From JAJXXT01 sp963764465 (GTDB taxonomy: Bacteria > Pseudomonadota > Alphaproteobacteria > Acetobacterales > Acetobacteraceae), in the NCBI GenBank assembly GCA_963764465.1, contig CAVXSO010000001.1, forward strand, positions 310,001 through 374,000: a stretch of DNA of 64,000 bases, in the 5' to 3' direction. Shown piece after piece: positions 8,338 through 17,500 of this stretch (position 1 is its first letter; every line of letters begins with the position of its first letter). The position numbers and the translations under genes are program-made. The notes under the pieces were generated by a model, which was not told the origin of the DNA, did not search any database, and worked only from the letters and a program-made list of their open reading frames with translations.

Positions 8338-9840
8338 CTAGGGCTGCCACCGCATCGGGAAGATGAAGAAGCTCTCGTCCGCCGTCGGCTGAAACTGCAC
8401 CTGTTTGCGTGCCGCGAACATCACCACGTCCTGGAACAGTGGCACCACCGGCACGTCCTTGTGGATCAGCTCCAATGCCTTGGCGTAGTCCGCCAGCCGC
8501 GCCTTGTTGTCCAGCGTTGCCCGCGCCGCACTCAGCGCCGCGTCCACCTCCGGATTATTGTACTTCGCCCACTGGCTCGAGGAATGGAACAGCGGGAACA
8601 GCGTCCCGTCCGCGTCCTCGCAGCCGCAGGACCAGCGGAAATAGGAAACGTCCCCCGCCTCCTGCGGCGTCGCCTGCCGCATCTTGAGGTAGGTTGCGAT
8701 GTCCACGGTCTCGATCTTCGCGTTGATCCCGACATCGGCCAGCATTTGCTGCAACGCCTGCACCACCCGCTGGTCGAACACCGGCGAGGTCAGGAACACG
8801 AACTTCGTCTGCGGCGTAATCCCAGCGTCCTTCAGCAGCGCCCGCGCCTTGTCGGGATTGTAGCCGTAGTCCGGGATTTTCGGATCGAACCCGAAGCTCG
8901 CCGGCGTCAGCGGCTCGTTCACGGACTTGGCATAGCCCTTCAGCAACGCCTCGATCAGTGTCTTCTTGTCGATTGCCATCGCCGCGGCCTCGCGCACGCG
9001 GATATCCTTCATCGGCCCCGCGAGCGCGTTCAGCGCCAGCATCGTCACACGCTCGGTCGGCGTCCACAGCACCTTCACCTGGCTGTCATGGCGCAGCGCG
9101 TCCGCGTCGTCAGTGGAGAGGATGCGCGTGATATCCGCCTTGCCTGTGCGTACATCCGCGATGCGCGTGGCCTCCGTCGGCACCGGATGCATCTCCACGC
9201 GCGCGAAGGGCGGCGTGCCGCGCCAGTACCCTTCGTGGGCCGCAAGCTCGATCTTCACGCCTTGCGTTCTGGAGACGAAACGATACGGCCCGCTGCCCAT
9301 CGGGTCCTGGTTGAACTTGGTGTCGCCCAGCTTTTCCACATACGCCTTCGGCACGATGGAAAGCTTCACCAGCTGCGCCAGCAGCACGGGATAGGGCGTC
9401 CTGGTCGTGAGCGTGACCTCGTTCGGTCCCGTGACCTCCGCGCCTGTGATCTGGTCGAACTGGCTGAGCTGCGGGCTCTTGAACGCCGGATTGGTGATGC
9501 GCTTGACGGAAAAGACCACATCCTCCGGCGTCAGCTTGCTGCCGTCCTGAAACTTGATGTCGTTGCGGATGGTAAAGACCACCTCGGTGGGCGACTTGTA
9601 ATGCCAGGCAGACGCCACCTGGCCCACGATCTTCCCATCGGCATCCCGCGTCACCAGGTTGTCGAAGATGTTGCGATAGACCGCGTAGCTGTCCGGATCC
9701 CACTGCACCTGCGGATCGAGCGAGGCCGGGTCGCTCGCAAGGTCGACGAGAAACAGGTTCTGGTCGGCCCGCGCGCGCGGCGCCTGCGCGACACACGCTG
9801 CCAGTGCAAGAATTGGCACGACATAACGCACGATTTTCAT
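8338..9840 (-). CDS. Second family-5 substrate-binding protein, convergent to the importer operon
   Basis: 500 residues. The start at 9840 is preceded by AAAGGGGGG and gives a signal peptide (MKIVRYVVPILALAACVAQA, cleaved near ARADQ). The fold is that of the binding protein at 3082-4593. Residues about 60-190 are near-identical between the two (a handful of differences in about 130 residues), while the rest is only moderately similar. It shares the C-x-C element WSCGCEDADGT. It has no permease of its own nearby, so it probably delivers another ligand to the adjacent Dpp-like importer. Confidence 0.9.
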   Translation of the reverse strand: MKIVRYVVPILALAACVAQAPRARADQNLFLVDLASDPASLDPQVQWDPDSYAVYRNIFDNLVTRDADGKIVGQVASAWHYKSPTEVVFTIRNDIKFQDGSKLTPEDVVFSVKRITNPAFKSPQLSQFDQITGAEVTGPNEVTLTTRTPYPVLLAQLVKLSIVPKAYVEKLGDTKFNQDPMGSGPYRFVSRTQGVKIELAAHEGYWRGTPPFARVEMHPVPTEATRIADVRTGKADITRILSTDDADALRHDSQVKVLWTPTERVTMLALNALAGPMKDIRVREAAAMAIDKKTLIEALLKGYAKSVNEPLTPASFGFDPKIPDYGYNPDKARALLKDAGITPQTKFVFLTSPVFDQRVVQALQQMLADVGINAKIETVDIATYLKMRQATPQEAGDVSYFRWSCGCEDADGTLFPLFHSSSQWAKYNNPEVDAALSAARATLDNKARLADYAKALELIHKDVPVVPLFQDVVMFAARKQVQFQPTADESFFIFPMRWQP

Positions 9841-9972
9841 CGCTGAGCCCCCCTTTATGTCCACTGGCAATGACTATGCGGAATCCGCCACGGAATTTCC
9901 AGGCGTGCCAGGAACACCGCGCCCGGGCCTCGGCGAACGCGCCGGTACCGGCTATATCGGCTTCAAACGGGT

Positions 9973-10998
9973 ATGGGCACCATGCAGCACGCCTACATTT
10001 CCTGCGCCACCGCGCGCGCCATTGCCGTGGTGGCGCTGGATACCGCCGCCATGACGATGTCGCTCGTCGCCACCGTCCCGGTCCCCACCGCAACAGGCGC
10101 CGCCGCGGACGCGCCGCCCGGCGGCAGCATCCCGCTCGCCCTGTCGCCCGACCAGACCCACCTCTACGCGGCGGAACGTACCCCTCCCTACCTTCTCGCG
10201 AGCTACACGCTGGGGGAATCCCGCCTGCCGAGCCTCGCCGCGACGGCCCCGCTTCCCGCCGGCATGGCTTATCTCTCGACGGACCACGCCGGCGGCCTTC
10301 TCTGGGCCGCCTCCTACCCCAACTCGCTGATCACCGAGACCGTCATTGATGCGGACGGCCTGGTTCGCGCCGCCCCGCGCCGCATCATCCCCACACCGCC
10401 GAAGGCCCATTGCGTCCTGCCGGACCCCCAGGGGCAATTCGTCTACGCGACCAGCCTCGGCGCCGATGCGCTTCTCTGCTGGCGCCTCACACCTTCGGGT
10501 CTCGACCCGGCAACCGAGGTCGTCACGAAACTGCACCGAGGTGCCGGCCCCCGCCACGCTGTCTTCGCCGCTGGTGGCGAGCACCTCTACCTCCTCAACG
10601 AGCTGGACGCCACGCTCACCGTCTTCGCCCGCGACGCCGCCACCGGCCGCCTCGCGCAGCGCCAGACGATCGCCTTCCCTGGCGCCCCGTCGCCCGCCAG
10701 CGCCGCGGATCTGCACCTGCATCCCACCGGCCGCTTCCTCTACGCCAGCGAGCGCGCCACCAGCCGTCTCGCCGTCTACGCTGTGAACGCGGACGGAATT
10801 CTACAACCAATCGAAGTGATTCCCTGCGAAACCACGCCCCGCGGCTTCGCCCTCGCGCCAGGCGGCGAGGCGCTGCTCTGCGCCGGCATGGACGCGAACG
10901 CGCTCGGCTTCTACGCCATCGATACCGCCACCGGCCGCCTCACGCGCCATGCCACGCTCGCCGTCCCCGCCGGCCCCAACTGGATCGAGATCGTCTGA
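9973..10998 (+). CDS. Seven-bladed beta-propeller, lactonase (6-phosphogluconolactonase-like) family
   Basis: 341 residues (a start at ATG 9982 is also possible). Repeated blade motifs include LALSPDQTHLYAAERT, CVLPDPQGQFVYATSLGAD, GPRHAVFAAGGEHLYLLNEL, LHLHPTGRFLYASERATS and RGFALAPGGEALLCAGMDAN. This is the pattern of the lactonase (PF10282) family. Members hydrolyse sugar lactones or cyclic carboxylates in the cytosol. No signal peptide is seen. Single gene between opposite-strand neighbours; substrate unknown. Confidence 0.82.
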   Translation: MGTMQHAYISCATARAIAVVALDTAAMTMSLVATVPVPTATGAAADAPPGGSIPLALSPDQTHLYAAERTPPYLLASYTLGESRLPSLAATAPLPAGMAYLSTDHAGGLLWAASYPNSLITETVIDADGLVRAAPRRIIPTPPKAHCVLPDPQGQFVYATSLGADALLCWRLTPSGLDPATEVVTKLHRGAGPRHAVFAAGGEHLYLLNELDATLTVFARDAATGRLAQRQTIAFPGAPSPASAADLHLHPTGRFLYASERATSRLAVYAVNADGILQPIEVIPCETTPRGFALAPGGEALLCAGMDANALGFYAIDTATGRLTRHATLAVPAGPNWIEIV

Positions 10999-11019
10999 GG
11001 CGGCGCCGCCGCCGAGCCT

Positions 11020-11700
11020 CTACATAACGCCAAATCGTGAAAAGGCCTCGCAGGCGCTCATTCCCTCGCGGATGGCCGCGCCCACGCGGTTCTCCGTCCG
11101 CGATTTTTCCAGTGCCCGCCGCAGAATTTCCTCCTCCGCCTGGCGCGGGATCACCAGCACTCCCTCGCGGTCACCGAAGATCAGGTCACCCGGCGCCACC
11201 CGCGCGCCGCCGATCTCCACCGGCGTGCGGAAATCGATCACCTTGCCACGCGCCCCCTGGTCCTGTGCGTAGAGCCCGCGGCAGAACACCGGGAACCCCA
11301 GCGCTTCGATCTCATTCGCATCGCGCGCATAGCCGTCGAGCACCGCGCCTACCGCCCTCAGGTGCGTCGCTCGTGTGGACATCAATCCGCCCCACAGCGC
11401 GTAGCGCAGGGATCCACCGGTCGCGACGTAAACCTCCCCCGGCTTGAGGTCGTCCAGCGCCTCCAGCATCAGCCCGAACGGTTTTACCGCGAGCGGTCCG
11501 CGCGAATACGCATCACGGTCGCTGAAAACGTCGGCCTCCAGCACCGGCATGGCCCGCCCCGCGATCACCATGTCGGACCGCAGCGCCGAAATCCCGGCCG
11601 GCAGGAACTGATGCTGGAACCCAAGCACATCCATCACGTCGCCCACCACCGCGGTGAACAGTTCGGTCTTCAGCAGCCGGAAAATCTCATCATCCTGCAT
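11020..11700 (-). CDS. RraA-like / HMG-CHA aldolase family protein
   Basis: 226 residues. The G-x20-R-D active-site pattern of the class II pyruvate aldolase/RraA fold is seen as ATGGSLRYALWGGLMSTRAT followed by GAVLDGYARD. DLIFGDREGVLVIP is also typical. The family cleaves 4-hydroxy-4-methyl-2-oxoglutarate or related oxo acids, or decarboxylates oxaloacetate. The 24 N-terminal residues resemble catabolic members rather than E. coli RraA. The exact substrate is not evident. Confidence 0.83.
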   Translation of the reverse strand: MQDDEIFRLLKTELFTAVVGDVMDVLGFQHQFLPAGISALRSDMVIAGRAMPVLEADVFSDRDAYSRGPLAVKPFGLMLEALDDLKPGEVYVATGGSLRYALWGGLMSTRATHLRAVGAVLDGYARDANEIEALGFPVFCRGLYAQDQGARGKVIDFRTPVEIGGARVAPGDLIFGDREGVLVIPRQAEEEILRRALEKSRTENRVGAAIREGMSACEAFSRFGVM

Positions 11701-11802
11701 CGGCGTTCCCTCCCGCGGGCATTTGTTACGATAACGGTCTGGAGATCCGCGTGCGCGCGCATCCGTCCCGGGAAGGGCAGGGCACCCGCCCGCGCGCCCG
11801 GC

Positions 11803-14211
11803 TCAGATTGGCATCCCGGGCGGCGGCAGCAACGTCCCCGGTACGCGGAAGGAAGCCGGGTCGCGTCCAAATGCCGCAGTCACCTCCACCGCTGCGCGCC
11901 GGTGCGCCCGCGTCGCTGCGTCGCCCGCCGGCACCGCCGCCGCAAGCCACGCCTGCAACTCGTCCACCGCCTCCGCCGCGATTGCCCGCACCAGCGCGGA
12001 GGCGCGCTCGTTCGCCGCCAGTGCCATCAGGTGTCGCAGCGCCACGTGCTCCACGCGCAGCTTCACCCCCTGCGCCAGTCCGCGCTCCGCTGGCGCGAAC
12101 CACGTCGCCTCCAGCATTGCCCGCAGCACCTCGTCGAGCCCGGGCAACGATCCATCCCGCTGGTGATACTCCACCACGCGTCCAGCGCGGTGCGCGCCGA
12201 GCAGCAGCGAGAGCGTGTGCGTCGCTGCTCCTTCCGCCGCCGCCAGCGGATCGAAGGTCAATCCGGTATGACCTCGGAACAAATCGCGCGTGAGCCCGTA
12301 TTCCGGCGGCCGCGGTGGCAGCAGCCGCAGTAGCGCCTCGGGCAGCGTCAGCACCGCGGGCGAGATCGTCGCCAGTACCGCCGCGAGCCCCCGCCGCTGA
12401 TCCATCCCCGGCACCATCGCCGTCACGAGCTGCCCGTCGCCGCGCATCGCGTAACGAAAATCGAGCCCGCCGATCAGCTTCACCGCCGCCTCGGTCTGGT
12501 AGCGGTGCAGCAGGTAGAGCGGTACCAGCGCGTCCGCAAGCAGCGCCATCGGCCGGCCGGGCTTGATCACCGCCTCGCCGAACCGCGCCAGCGCCGCCGC
12601 CCGCACGTCGAGCATACGCATCAGCTCATCCGCTGCATCGCTGCCCGTGTCCCAGTTATGCGCCTTCGGATGCACGCCCGTATCCGGCACCGCATCCTGC
12701 TGCGCCATGGTGTAGAGCCCGCGCTGCGCCGCCTCCTCCAGGATGCGGTCGAGGCCGGCCTTCTCCTCCTCCTCGCTCGTGCCTGGTGGGAATTGGCAAT
12801 AGCCCCAGGTAATGGAGATCTCGTCCCAGATTCCGATCCGTGTCCCATACGCCTCGGACAGATCGATCCGCCCGTTGCCATCGAGCTTCACCACCGGCGC
12901 CGGATAATCGCACACCGACATATCTGGCCCATGCGTGCTCGCCACATGGTTGTGATCGAGCCCCAGCGTGTGCCCTACCTCGTGCGCCGAAAGCTGGCGC
13001 ATGCGTGCCAGCATCATCGCCTCCACCTCGGGCGAAGGCGACCCGTCCTCATAGGGTGAGAGCAGCGCCTCGGCGATTGCGCGCAGGTGCCGCTCGCGCC
13101 CCGCCGTCAGCGTCACGATGCCCTGCAGGATCTCGCCCGTGCGCGGGTCCCAGATCATCTTGCCGTTGGAAAACCCGCGCGACGCCCGCGGCACCCAGTT
13201 GATCATGTTGTAGCGGATATCGATCGGGTCGGCTCCCTCCGGCAGCACCTCGACCCTGAACGCGTCGCGAAACCCTGCCGCCTCGAAGGCCTGGTTCCAC
13301 CAGTTTGCCCCTTCCACCAGCGCGGAACGCACCGGCTCCGGCGCCCCGCGATCGACGTAGTAGACGATCGGCTTGATCGCCTTGCTCACCGCCGCGCGCG
13401 GGTCCAGCTTCTCCAGTCGGTGCCGCAGGATGTAGTGCACATCGAGTGGCAGCTCGAGCGAGCGCCCGAAATCATGGAAGATCACGCTGCTGAAAAAGGA
13501 GGAGCGCGGATCGAAATGCCGCGGCCTGTACCCGCCATCAGGTAGCCGCACGAAGCAGTTGCGCACCCGCATCGTCACCGCGCGCGGATCGGGCGCCATC
13601 GCCGCCATCCCCTCGCGCTGCCCGTTGCCGAACCAGAATGGCAGCAGTTTCGCCTTCGGGTTGACGAAGGTCAGGATGCTCTCAACCTGCGTGTTCAGTG
13701 CAAACGCCCGCGTTCCCTCTGGCGCGATCGCGCATCGTGCCCCGTCCAGCGCATACGCCCCTTCGCTCGCTTCCCCGAGCTGCCCTGCGATATCGAAGCA
13801 GTCGCGCAGCAGGAACTCGGTCGCATCCACCACCGCGCCGCCGTTCTCCTCGCCCAGGATCTCGAACACCCACAACACGGATTCCGGAAACGCCTCGCGC
13901 ACCGCCCGAAGCTGCGCCGCCTCCGCGGATGACGTCCGCCAGGCATAGTTCACCGCCACCATGAACAGCCGGGAGCCGCGCCGCTCGAACCGCACGATAT
14001 TCGGCCGGCTCAGATTGCCCCGCTCCAGCCGCATGTCGCCAAGCCCGTGGGACAACCGCGTGAGGTAGATCATCTCCACCTCCAGCGGCACCACTATCCG
14101 CATCCGCCCGCCAGCCGCGTCGTGGATCAGGGGCACGAACCCGTCCATCCGGCGCATCCGCTCGGGAAGGGCAGGGGAGGCGTCCGCGGACGCCGGCATG
14201 GCTGTCGTCAT
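11803..14211 (-). CDS. Zinc-dependent metalloprotease, DUF5117/DUF4953-like
   Basis: 802 residues. The catalytic helix is SAHEVGHTLGLDHNHVAS (about residue 418), an extended HExxHxxGxxH-type zincin motif with a third ligand downstream. Before it come NWWNQAFEAAGFRDAFRVEV and NWVPRASRGFSNGKMIWDPR, both characteristic of the DUF5117-DUF4953 metalloproteases. The N-terminal part (RMRIVVPLEVEMIYLTRLSH, GLGDMRLERGNLSRPNIVRF) matches the DUF5117 region. No convincing signal peptide is seen at ATG 14211, although the fold is usually exported. Physiological substrate unknown. Confidence 0.85.
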   Translation of the reverse strand: MTTAMPASADASPALPERMRRMDGFVPLIHDAAGGRMRIVVPLEVEMIYLTRLSHGLGDMRLERGNLSRPNIVRFERRGSRLFMVAVNYAWRTSSAEAAQLRAVREAFPESVLWVFEILGEENGGAVVDATEFLLRDCFDIAGQLGEASEGAYALDGARCAIAPEGTRAFALNTQVESILTFVNPKAKLLPFWFGNGQREGMAAMAPDPRAVTMRVRNCFVRLPDGGYRPRHFDPRSSFFSSVIFHDFGRSLELPLDVHYILRHRLEKLDPRAAVSKAIKPIVYYVDRGAPEPVRSALVEGANWWNQAFEAAGFRDAFRVEVLPEGADPIDIRYNMINWVPRASRGFSNGKMIWDPRTGEILQGIVTLTAGRERHLRAIAEALLSPYEDGSPSPEVEAMMLARMRQLSAHEVGHTLGLDHNHVASTHGPDMSVCDYPAPVVKLDGNGRIDLSEAYGTRIGIWDEISITWGYCQFPPGTSEEEEKAGLDRILEEAAQRGLYTMAQQDAVPDTGVHPKAHNWDTGSDAADELMRMLDVRAAALARFGEAVIKPGRPMALLADALVPLYLLHRYQTEAAVKLIGGLDFRYAMRGDGQLVTAMVPGMDQRRGLAAVLATISPAVLTLPEALLRLLPPRPPEYGLTRDLFRGHTGLTFDPLAAAEGAATHTLSLLLGAHRAGRVVEYHQRDGSLPGLDEVLRAMLEATWFAPAERGLAQGVKLRVEHVALRHLMALAANERASALVRAIAAEAVDELQAWLAAAVPAGDAATRAHRRAAVEVTAAFGRDPASFRVPGTLLPPPGMPI

Positions 14212-14262
14212 GCCACGCAGTCTGTACCCTCCACGCCTCGGGTCAACTCGTCGGCGCCAGGC

Positions 14263-15006
14263 TTACGGACTGCCCGAGACGGAAAGTGTCTGCCCGGTGA
14301 TGAACCCTGCGAAGTCGGAGGCAAGGAACATTGCCGCGTGCGCGATGTCCTCCGGCGACCCCGCCCGCCGCAGCGCCGTCCGCGCGATCAGCCCCTCCTG
14401 CTGCTCCACCGAGTAGGACTGCCACTGCCGCTCATAGTCCGGGCTGGTGCGCTGGAACCCCGGCGCCACCGCGTTCACCGTGATCCCGAACGGCCCGAGC
14501 TCCTGCCCTAGCTGCCGCGCCAGCCCTATCTCCCCGGCTTTCCCGGATGCGTATGCCTGGATGCCGGTCAACGATGTGCGCAGCCCCGCCCCGCTGGCGA
14601 TGAACACGATGCGCCCTTTGCCGTGCACCTTCATTCCTGGCACCACTGCCTGAGACGCGAGGAACGCGCCGGTGAGGTTTGCGTCCAGCACCGCGCGCCA
14701 CTCCGCTTCCTCCACCTCCTCCATCGGTTTCGCCCGCTGCCCGAGCACGCCGCCCGCGACATAGACCAGCACATCCGGCGCGCGTCCCGCCCCATCCGTC
14801 GCCGCCGCCACCCACCCGCGCAGCGCCGCGCGGTCGAGGAAATCCACCTGCCGTGTCACCGCGGGCAGGTCCGCCATCTCCGCGAGCAGCCGGTCGGCCG
14901 CGAACACCTTGCCACCCGCCGCCGCGAACCCGCGCGCGATCCCGTGCCCGATGCCGCGCGCCGCTCCCGCCACCAGCACGCATTGTCCCTCGAAGGTGAT
15001 GTTCAT
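14263..15006 (-). CDS. Short-chain dehydrogenase/reductase (SDR)
   Basis: 247 residues from ATG 15006. Cofactor motif VAGAARGIGHGIA (TGxxxGxG type, with A for T), the NAG-equivalent YVAGG, catalytic YASGK after SGAGLRTSLTGIQA, and the C-terminal FITGQTLSVSGSP. A classical NAD(P)-dependent oxidoreductase of unknown substrate. The stop lies 51 bp from the metalloprotease start on the same strand, so the two may be co-transcribed. Confidence 0.88.
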   Translation of the reverse strand: MNITFEGQCVLVAGAARGIGHGIARGFAAAGGKVFAADRLLAEMADLPAVTRQVDFLDRAALRGWVAAATDGAGRAPDVLVYVAGGVLGQRAKPMEEVEEAEWRAVLDANLTGAFLASQAVVPGMKVHGKGRIVFIASGAGLRTSLTGIQAYASGKAGEIGLARQLGQELGPFGITVNAVAPGFQRTSPDYERQWQSYSVEQQEGLIARTALRRAGSPEDIAHAAMFLASDFAGFITGQTLSVSGSP

Positions 15007-15131
15007 GCCGCTCCGGCTCCCCAAATCCGCGGCAACCAGTCTGGCCGCTCCGCGCACGCGGTCAACCGGGTGCGCGCTTGCACTGCCTCGCGAAATGACC
15101 GAGTAGCCATTCCGGGAGAGGGGAGCCAGTC

Positions 15132-16226
15132 ATGGACCGCTACGCGGAACTGAGATCGCTCGCTCGTGAACTGGGGGTGGAAGCCGTGGCGCTTGTGCCC
15201 GGCCCCAATTTCGACCGGGTGATGAAGAAACCCTTCCACACCAACGAGCGCGCCTTCGCCGTCGTCGTCCCCGCCGAAGGCCCGCCGGCCGCCGTTGTCC
15301 CCAATCTCGAAATGCGCTCCTGGGATCTCGTTGGATTCGAAGGCGAAACATTCGACTATCGCGACGAAACCGGCCCCGCCGCCGCCTTCGCCGCGCTCGC
15401 CGCGCACCTGCCGCTCTCGCGCCTCGCGGTCGAGGGCCAGGTCATGCGCGTCTTCGTCCACCACGCCTTCCTCGCCGCCTATCCCGCACTCAGCATCGTG
15501 GACGGCGAGGCCGCCATCTCCGCGCTGCGTCTTGCCAAGACGGAACCGGAACTCGCGGCCCTCGACGAAGCGATCCGCATCTCGGAGATGGCGCTCGCCG
15601 AGACGCTGGCTGACGTCCGCGCCGGCCTCACCGAAAAACACGTCGAGAAGCTTCTCGTCCAGGCCCTGTTCCGCAGTGGCGCGGAGGAAAACGCCTTCCG
15701 TCCCATCGTGGCCGCCGGCGACAACTCGGCGCGCCCGCACGCCTCCGCCCGCGCCGACTACGCCATCCGCCCGGGCGACGCGCTGTTGCTGGACTTCGGT
15801 GCGCACTGGGGCGGACTCAACGCCGACATCACCCGCACCGTCTTCGTCGGCCACGCCAGCGACGAAGCACACGCGGTCTACGAGGCGGTGCTCGCCGCCA
15901 ACCGCACCGGTCTTCAGGTCACGCGCCCCGGTGTCACGGCGCACGACGTGGACGATGCCGTCATGGGCATGCTCGAGGCCTCGTCCTTCGCCGATCGCAT
16001 CCGTAGCAAGACCGGCCACGGCCTTGGCCGCCAGGTGCACGAGGCGCCCTACATCATGCGTGGCAACCATCAGGTCCTGCGGCCCGGCATGGTCTTTACC
16101 GTCGAGCCCGGACTCTACCGCATCGGCGGCTTCGGCGTGCGCATCGAGGACGACGTCCTCGTCACCGCGGACGGTTGCCGCTCCCTCACCTCGTTCCCGC
16201 GGGAGCTGACCATCATCGGCCGGTAG
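15132..16226 (+). CDS. M24-family peptidase (Xaa-Pro aminopeptidase/dipeptidase-like)
   Basis: 364 residues. A creatinase-like N-terminal domain (about 1-135) precedes the pita-bread metal domain with all five ligands visible: LLLDFGAHWGGLNADITRT (two Asp), GHGLGRQVHEAPY (His), FTVEPGLY (Glu) and VRIEDDVLV (Glu). The upstream GGGAGAGGGGAG gives a good ribosome-binding site. Cytosolic; could act on Xaa-Pro dipeptides or related amides. Confidence 0.9.
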   Translation: MDRYAELRSLARELGVEAVALVPGPNFDRVMKKPFHTNERAFAVVVPAEGPPAAVVPNLEMRSWDLVGFEGETFDYRDETGPAAAFAALAAHLPLSRLAVEGQVMRVFVHHAFLAAYPALSIVDGEAAISALRLAKTEPELAALDEAIRISEMALAETLADVRAGLTEKHVEKLLVQALFRSGAEENAFRPIVAAGDNSARPHASARADYAIRPGDALLLDFGAHWGGLNADITRTVFVGHASDEAHAVYEAVLAANRTGLQVTRPGVTAHDVDDAVMGMLEASSFADRIRSKTGHGLGRQVHEAPYIMRGNHQVLRPGMVFTVEPGLYRIGGFGVRIEDDVLVTADGCRSLTSFPRELTIIGR

Positions 16227-16235
16227 CGCCGCGGC

Positions 16236-17336
16236 CTAGAGCCTGCTTTCGCGATACTCGCTTCGCTCCAGCCAACCGTCGTCGATCTCGATGCCCCAGC
16301 CAGGCTCCGAGGGGATCGCGACCATGCCGTCCACGACGTCATAGGGGTTGTTGCGGAACAGCCCCTCCTGCCATGGATAGTAGTCCGGCCCTTCGATCGA
16401 GAACTCCAGGTACTTGCCGGCATTCGGGATCGCGCCGAGCAGGTGCATCGTGAACAGCGTCACCATCGTCAGGTTGGCGCTATGCGGCGTGCAGGGCAGG
16501 CCGGCCGCCGCCCCGAGCGCCGCAAATTCCATCGTGCGAACCATGCCGCCAGCGTAACAGACATCCGGCTGGATGATGTCCACCGCCCGCATCCCGGTGA
16601 TCTGCCGCCAGGTTTGGATCAGGCAATCCTGCTCGCCCCCGGCCACGTCGATCTCCAGCGCCTCCGTCACGCGCCGCGTTGCCTCGATATCCCAGTACGG
16701 AACCGGCTCCTCGAAATGGGAGACGCCATGGTCGGCCAGCATCCGCCCGACTTCGATCGCCCGCGTCACGGAAAACCCGCTGTTGCCATCGGCCAGCAGC
16801 GCCACGCCCGGCCCCACGGTGCGGCGCATCGCGGGAATGATCGCTTCTGTCCTGCCCGGCCATTCATCCACGTCGTTGCCGCACTCCGCCCCCACCCGGA
16901 ACTTGCACGCCCGGAACCCATGGCGCTGCACCAGCTCCGCGAGTCGCCGCCCCTCGTCCTGCGGCGAGATGTCGCGCTTCATCGAGGAGGCATAGGCGGG
17001 AATCCGCCGCGGCGTGCCGCCCAGCAGCTCGCACACGCTCCGTCCCTCGCGCTTGCCCTTCAGGTCCCACAGCGCGGTATCGATCCCGCCGATCGCGCGG
17101 CACAGATGCGAGCCGGGAAACTTGTGCTCCCTGAGCGGGATGATGCCGACCAGCCCAGCGATATCGTCCGCATCCCACCCCAGCGCCCACGGCGCCACCT
17201 GCCGGTGCAGGACGAGGCAGCTGATATCGGCATGGTACGGTGCCACCTGGCCCCAGCCCTGCGTCCCGTCTTCCGCCGTCACGCGCACGAAGCCAACGAA
17301 CTCCGTGCAGAAGGTCTCGATGCGGGTGATCTTCAT
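16236..17336 (-). CDS. Mandelate racemase/muconate-lactonising enzyme family protein
   Basis: 366 residues from ATG 17336. Enolase-superfamily layout: capping domain (1-125) with GGIDTALWDLKGKREGRSV, then the barrel. Catalytic positions seen are K-x-R in ACKFRVGAE, metal ligands in LLADGNSG, HFEEPVPYW and AGGEQD, and a histidine in CTPHSANLTM. The residue two after the first lysine is Arg instead of the second Lys of the K-x-K motif. Probably a sugar-acid dehydratase or racemase. Divergent from the MocR gene, with a 164-bp shared promoter. Confidence 0.85.
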   Translation of the reverse strand: MKITRIETFCTEFVGFVRVTAEDGTQGWGQVAPYHADISCLVLHRQVAPWALGWDADDIAGLVGIIPLREHKFPGSHLCRAIGGIDTALWDLKGKREGRSVCELLGGTPRRIPAYASSMKRDISPQDEGRRLAELVQRHGFRACKFRVGAECGNDVDEWPGRTEAIIPAMRRTVGPGVALLADGNSGFSVTRAIEVGRMLADHGVSHFEEPVPYWDIEATRRVTEALEIDVAGGEQDCLIQTWRQITGMRAVDIIQPDVCYAGGMVRTMEFAALGAAAGLPCTPHSANLTMVTLFTMHLLGAIPNAGKYLEFSIEGPDYYPWQEGLFRNNPYDVVDGMVAIPSEPGWGIEIDDGWLERSEYRESRL

Positions 17337-17439
17337 TGGGGTGGCCGATCCGCTCTCTTTGCCTGGACGCAATCCTCGCCTCGCGCGAAACCTGGATGCG
17401 GAATGGCTTCACCAGAAGGTCCATTGTGTGTAGCCTGGG

Positions 17440-17455
17440 ATACCAATCCAAACGC
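17440..17455. promoter_or_regulatory. Motif shared with the potD promoter, candidate MocR site
   Basis: ATACCAATCCAAACGC here matches ATACCAATCCTCACGC at 26012-26027 in 14 of 16 positions. A second CAATCC follows at 17461, 17 bp downstream, giving the direct-repeat layout often used by MocR/PdxR regulators. The site lies 46 bp before the MocR gene in the intergenic region 17337-17500. Binding is inferred. Confidence 0.42.
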
Positions 17456-17500
17456 GCAGACAATCCGGATGCGCCAACAATCAACATCGGGCGAAAGACC

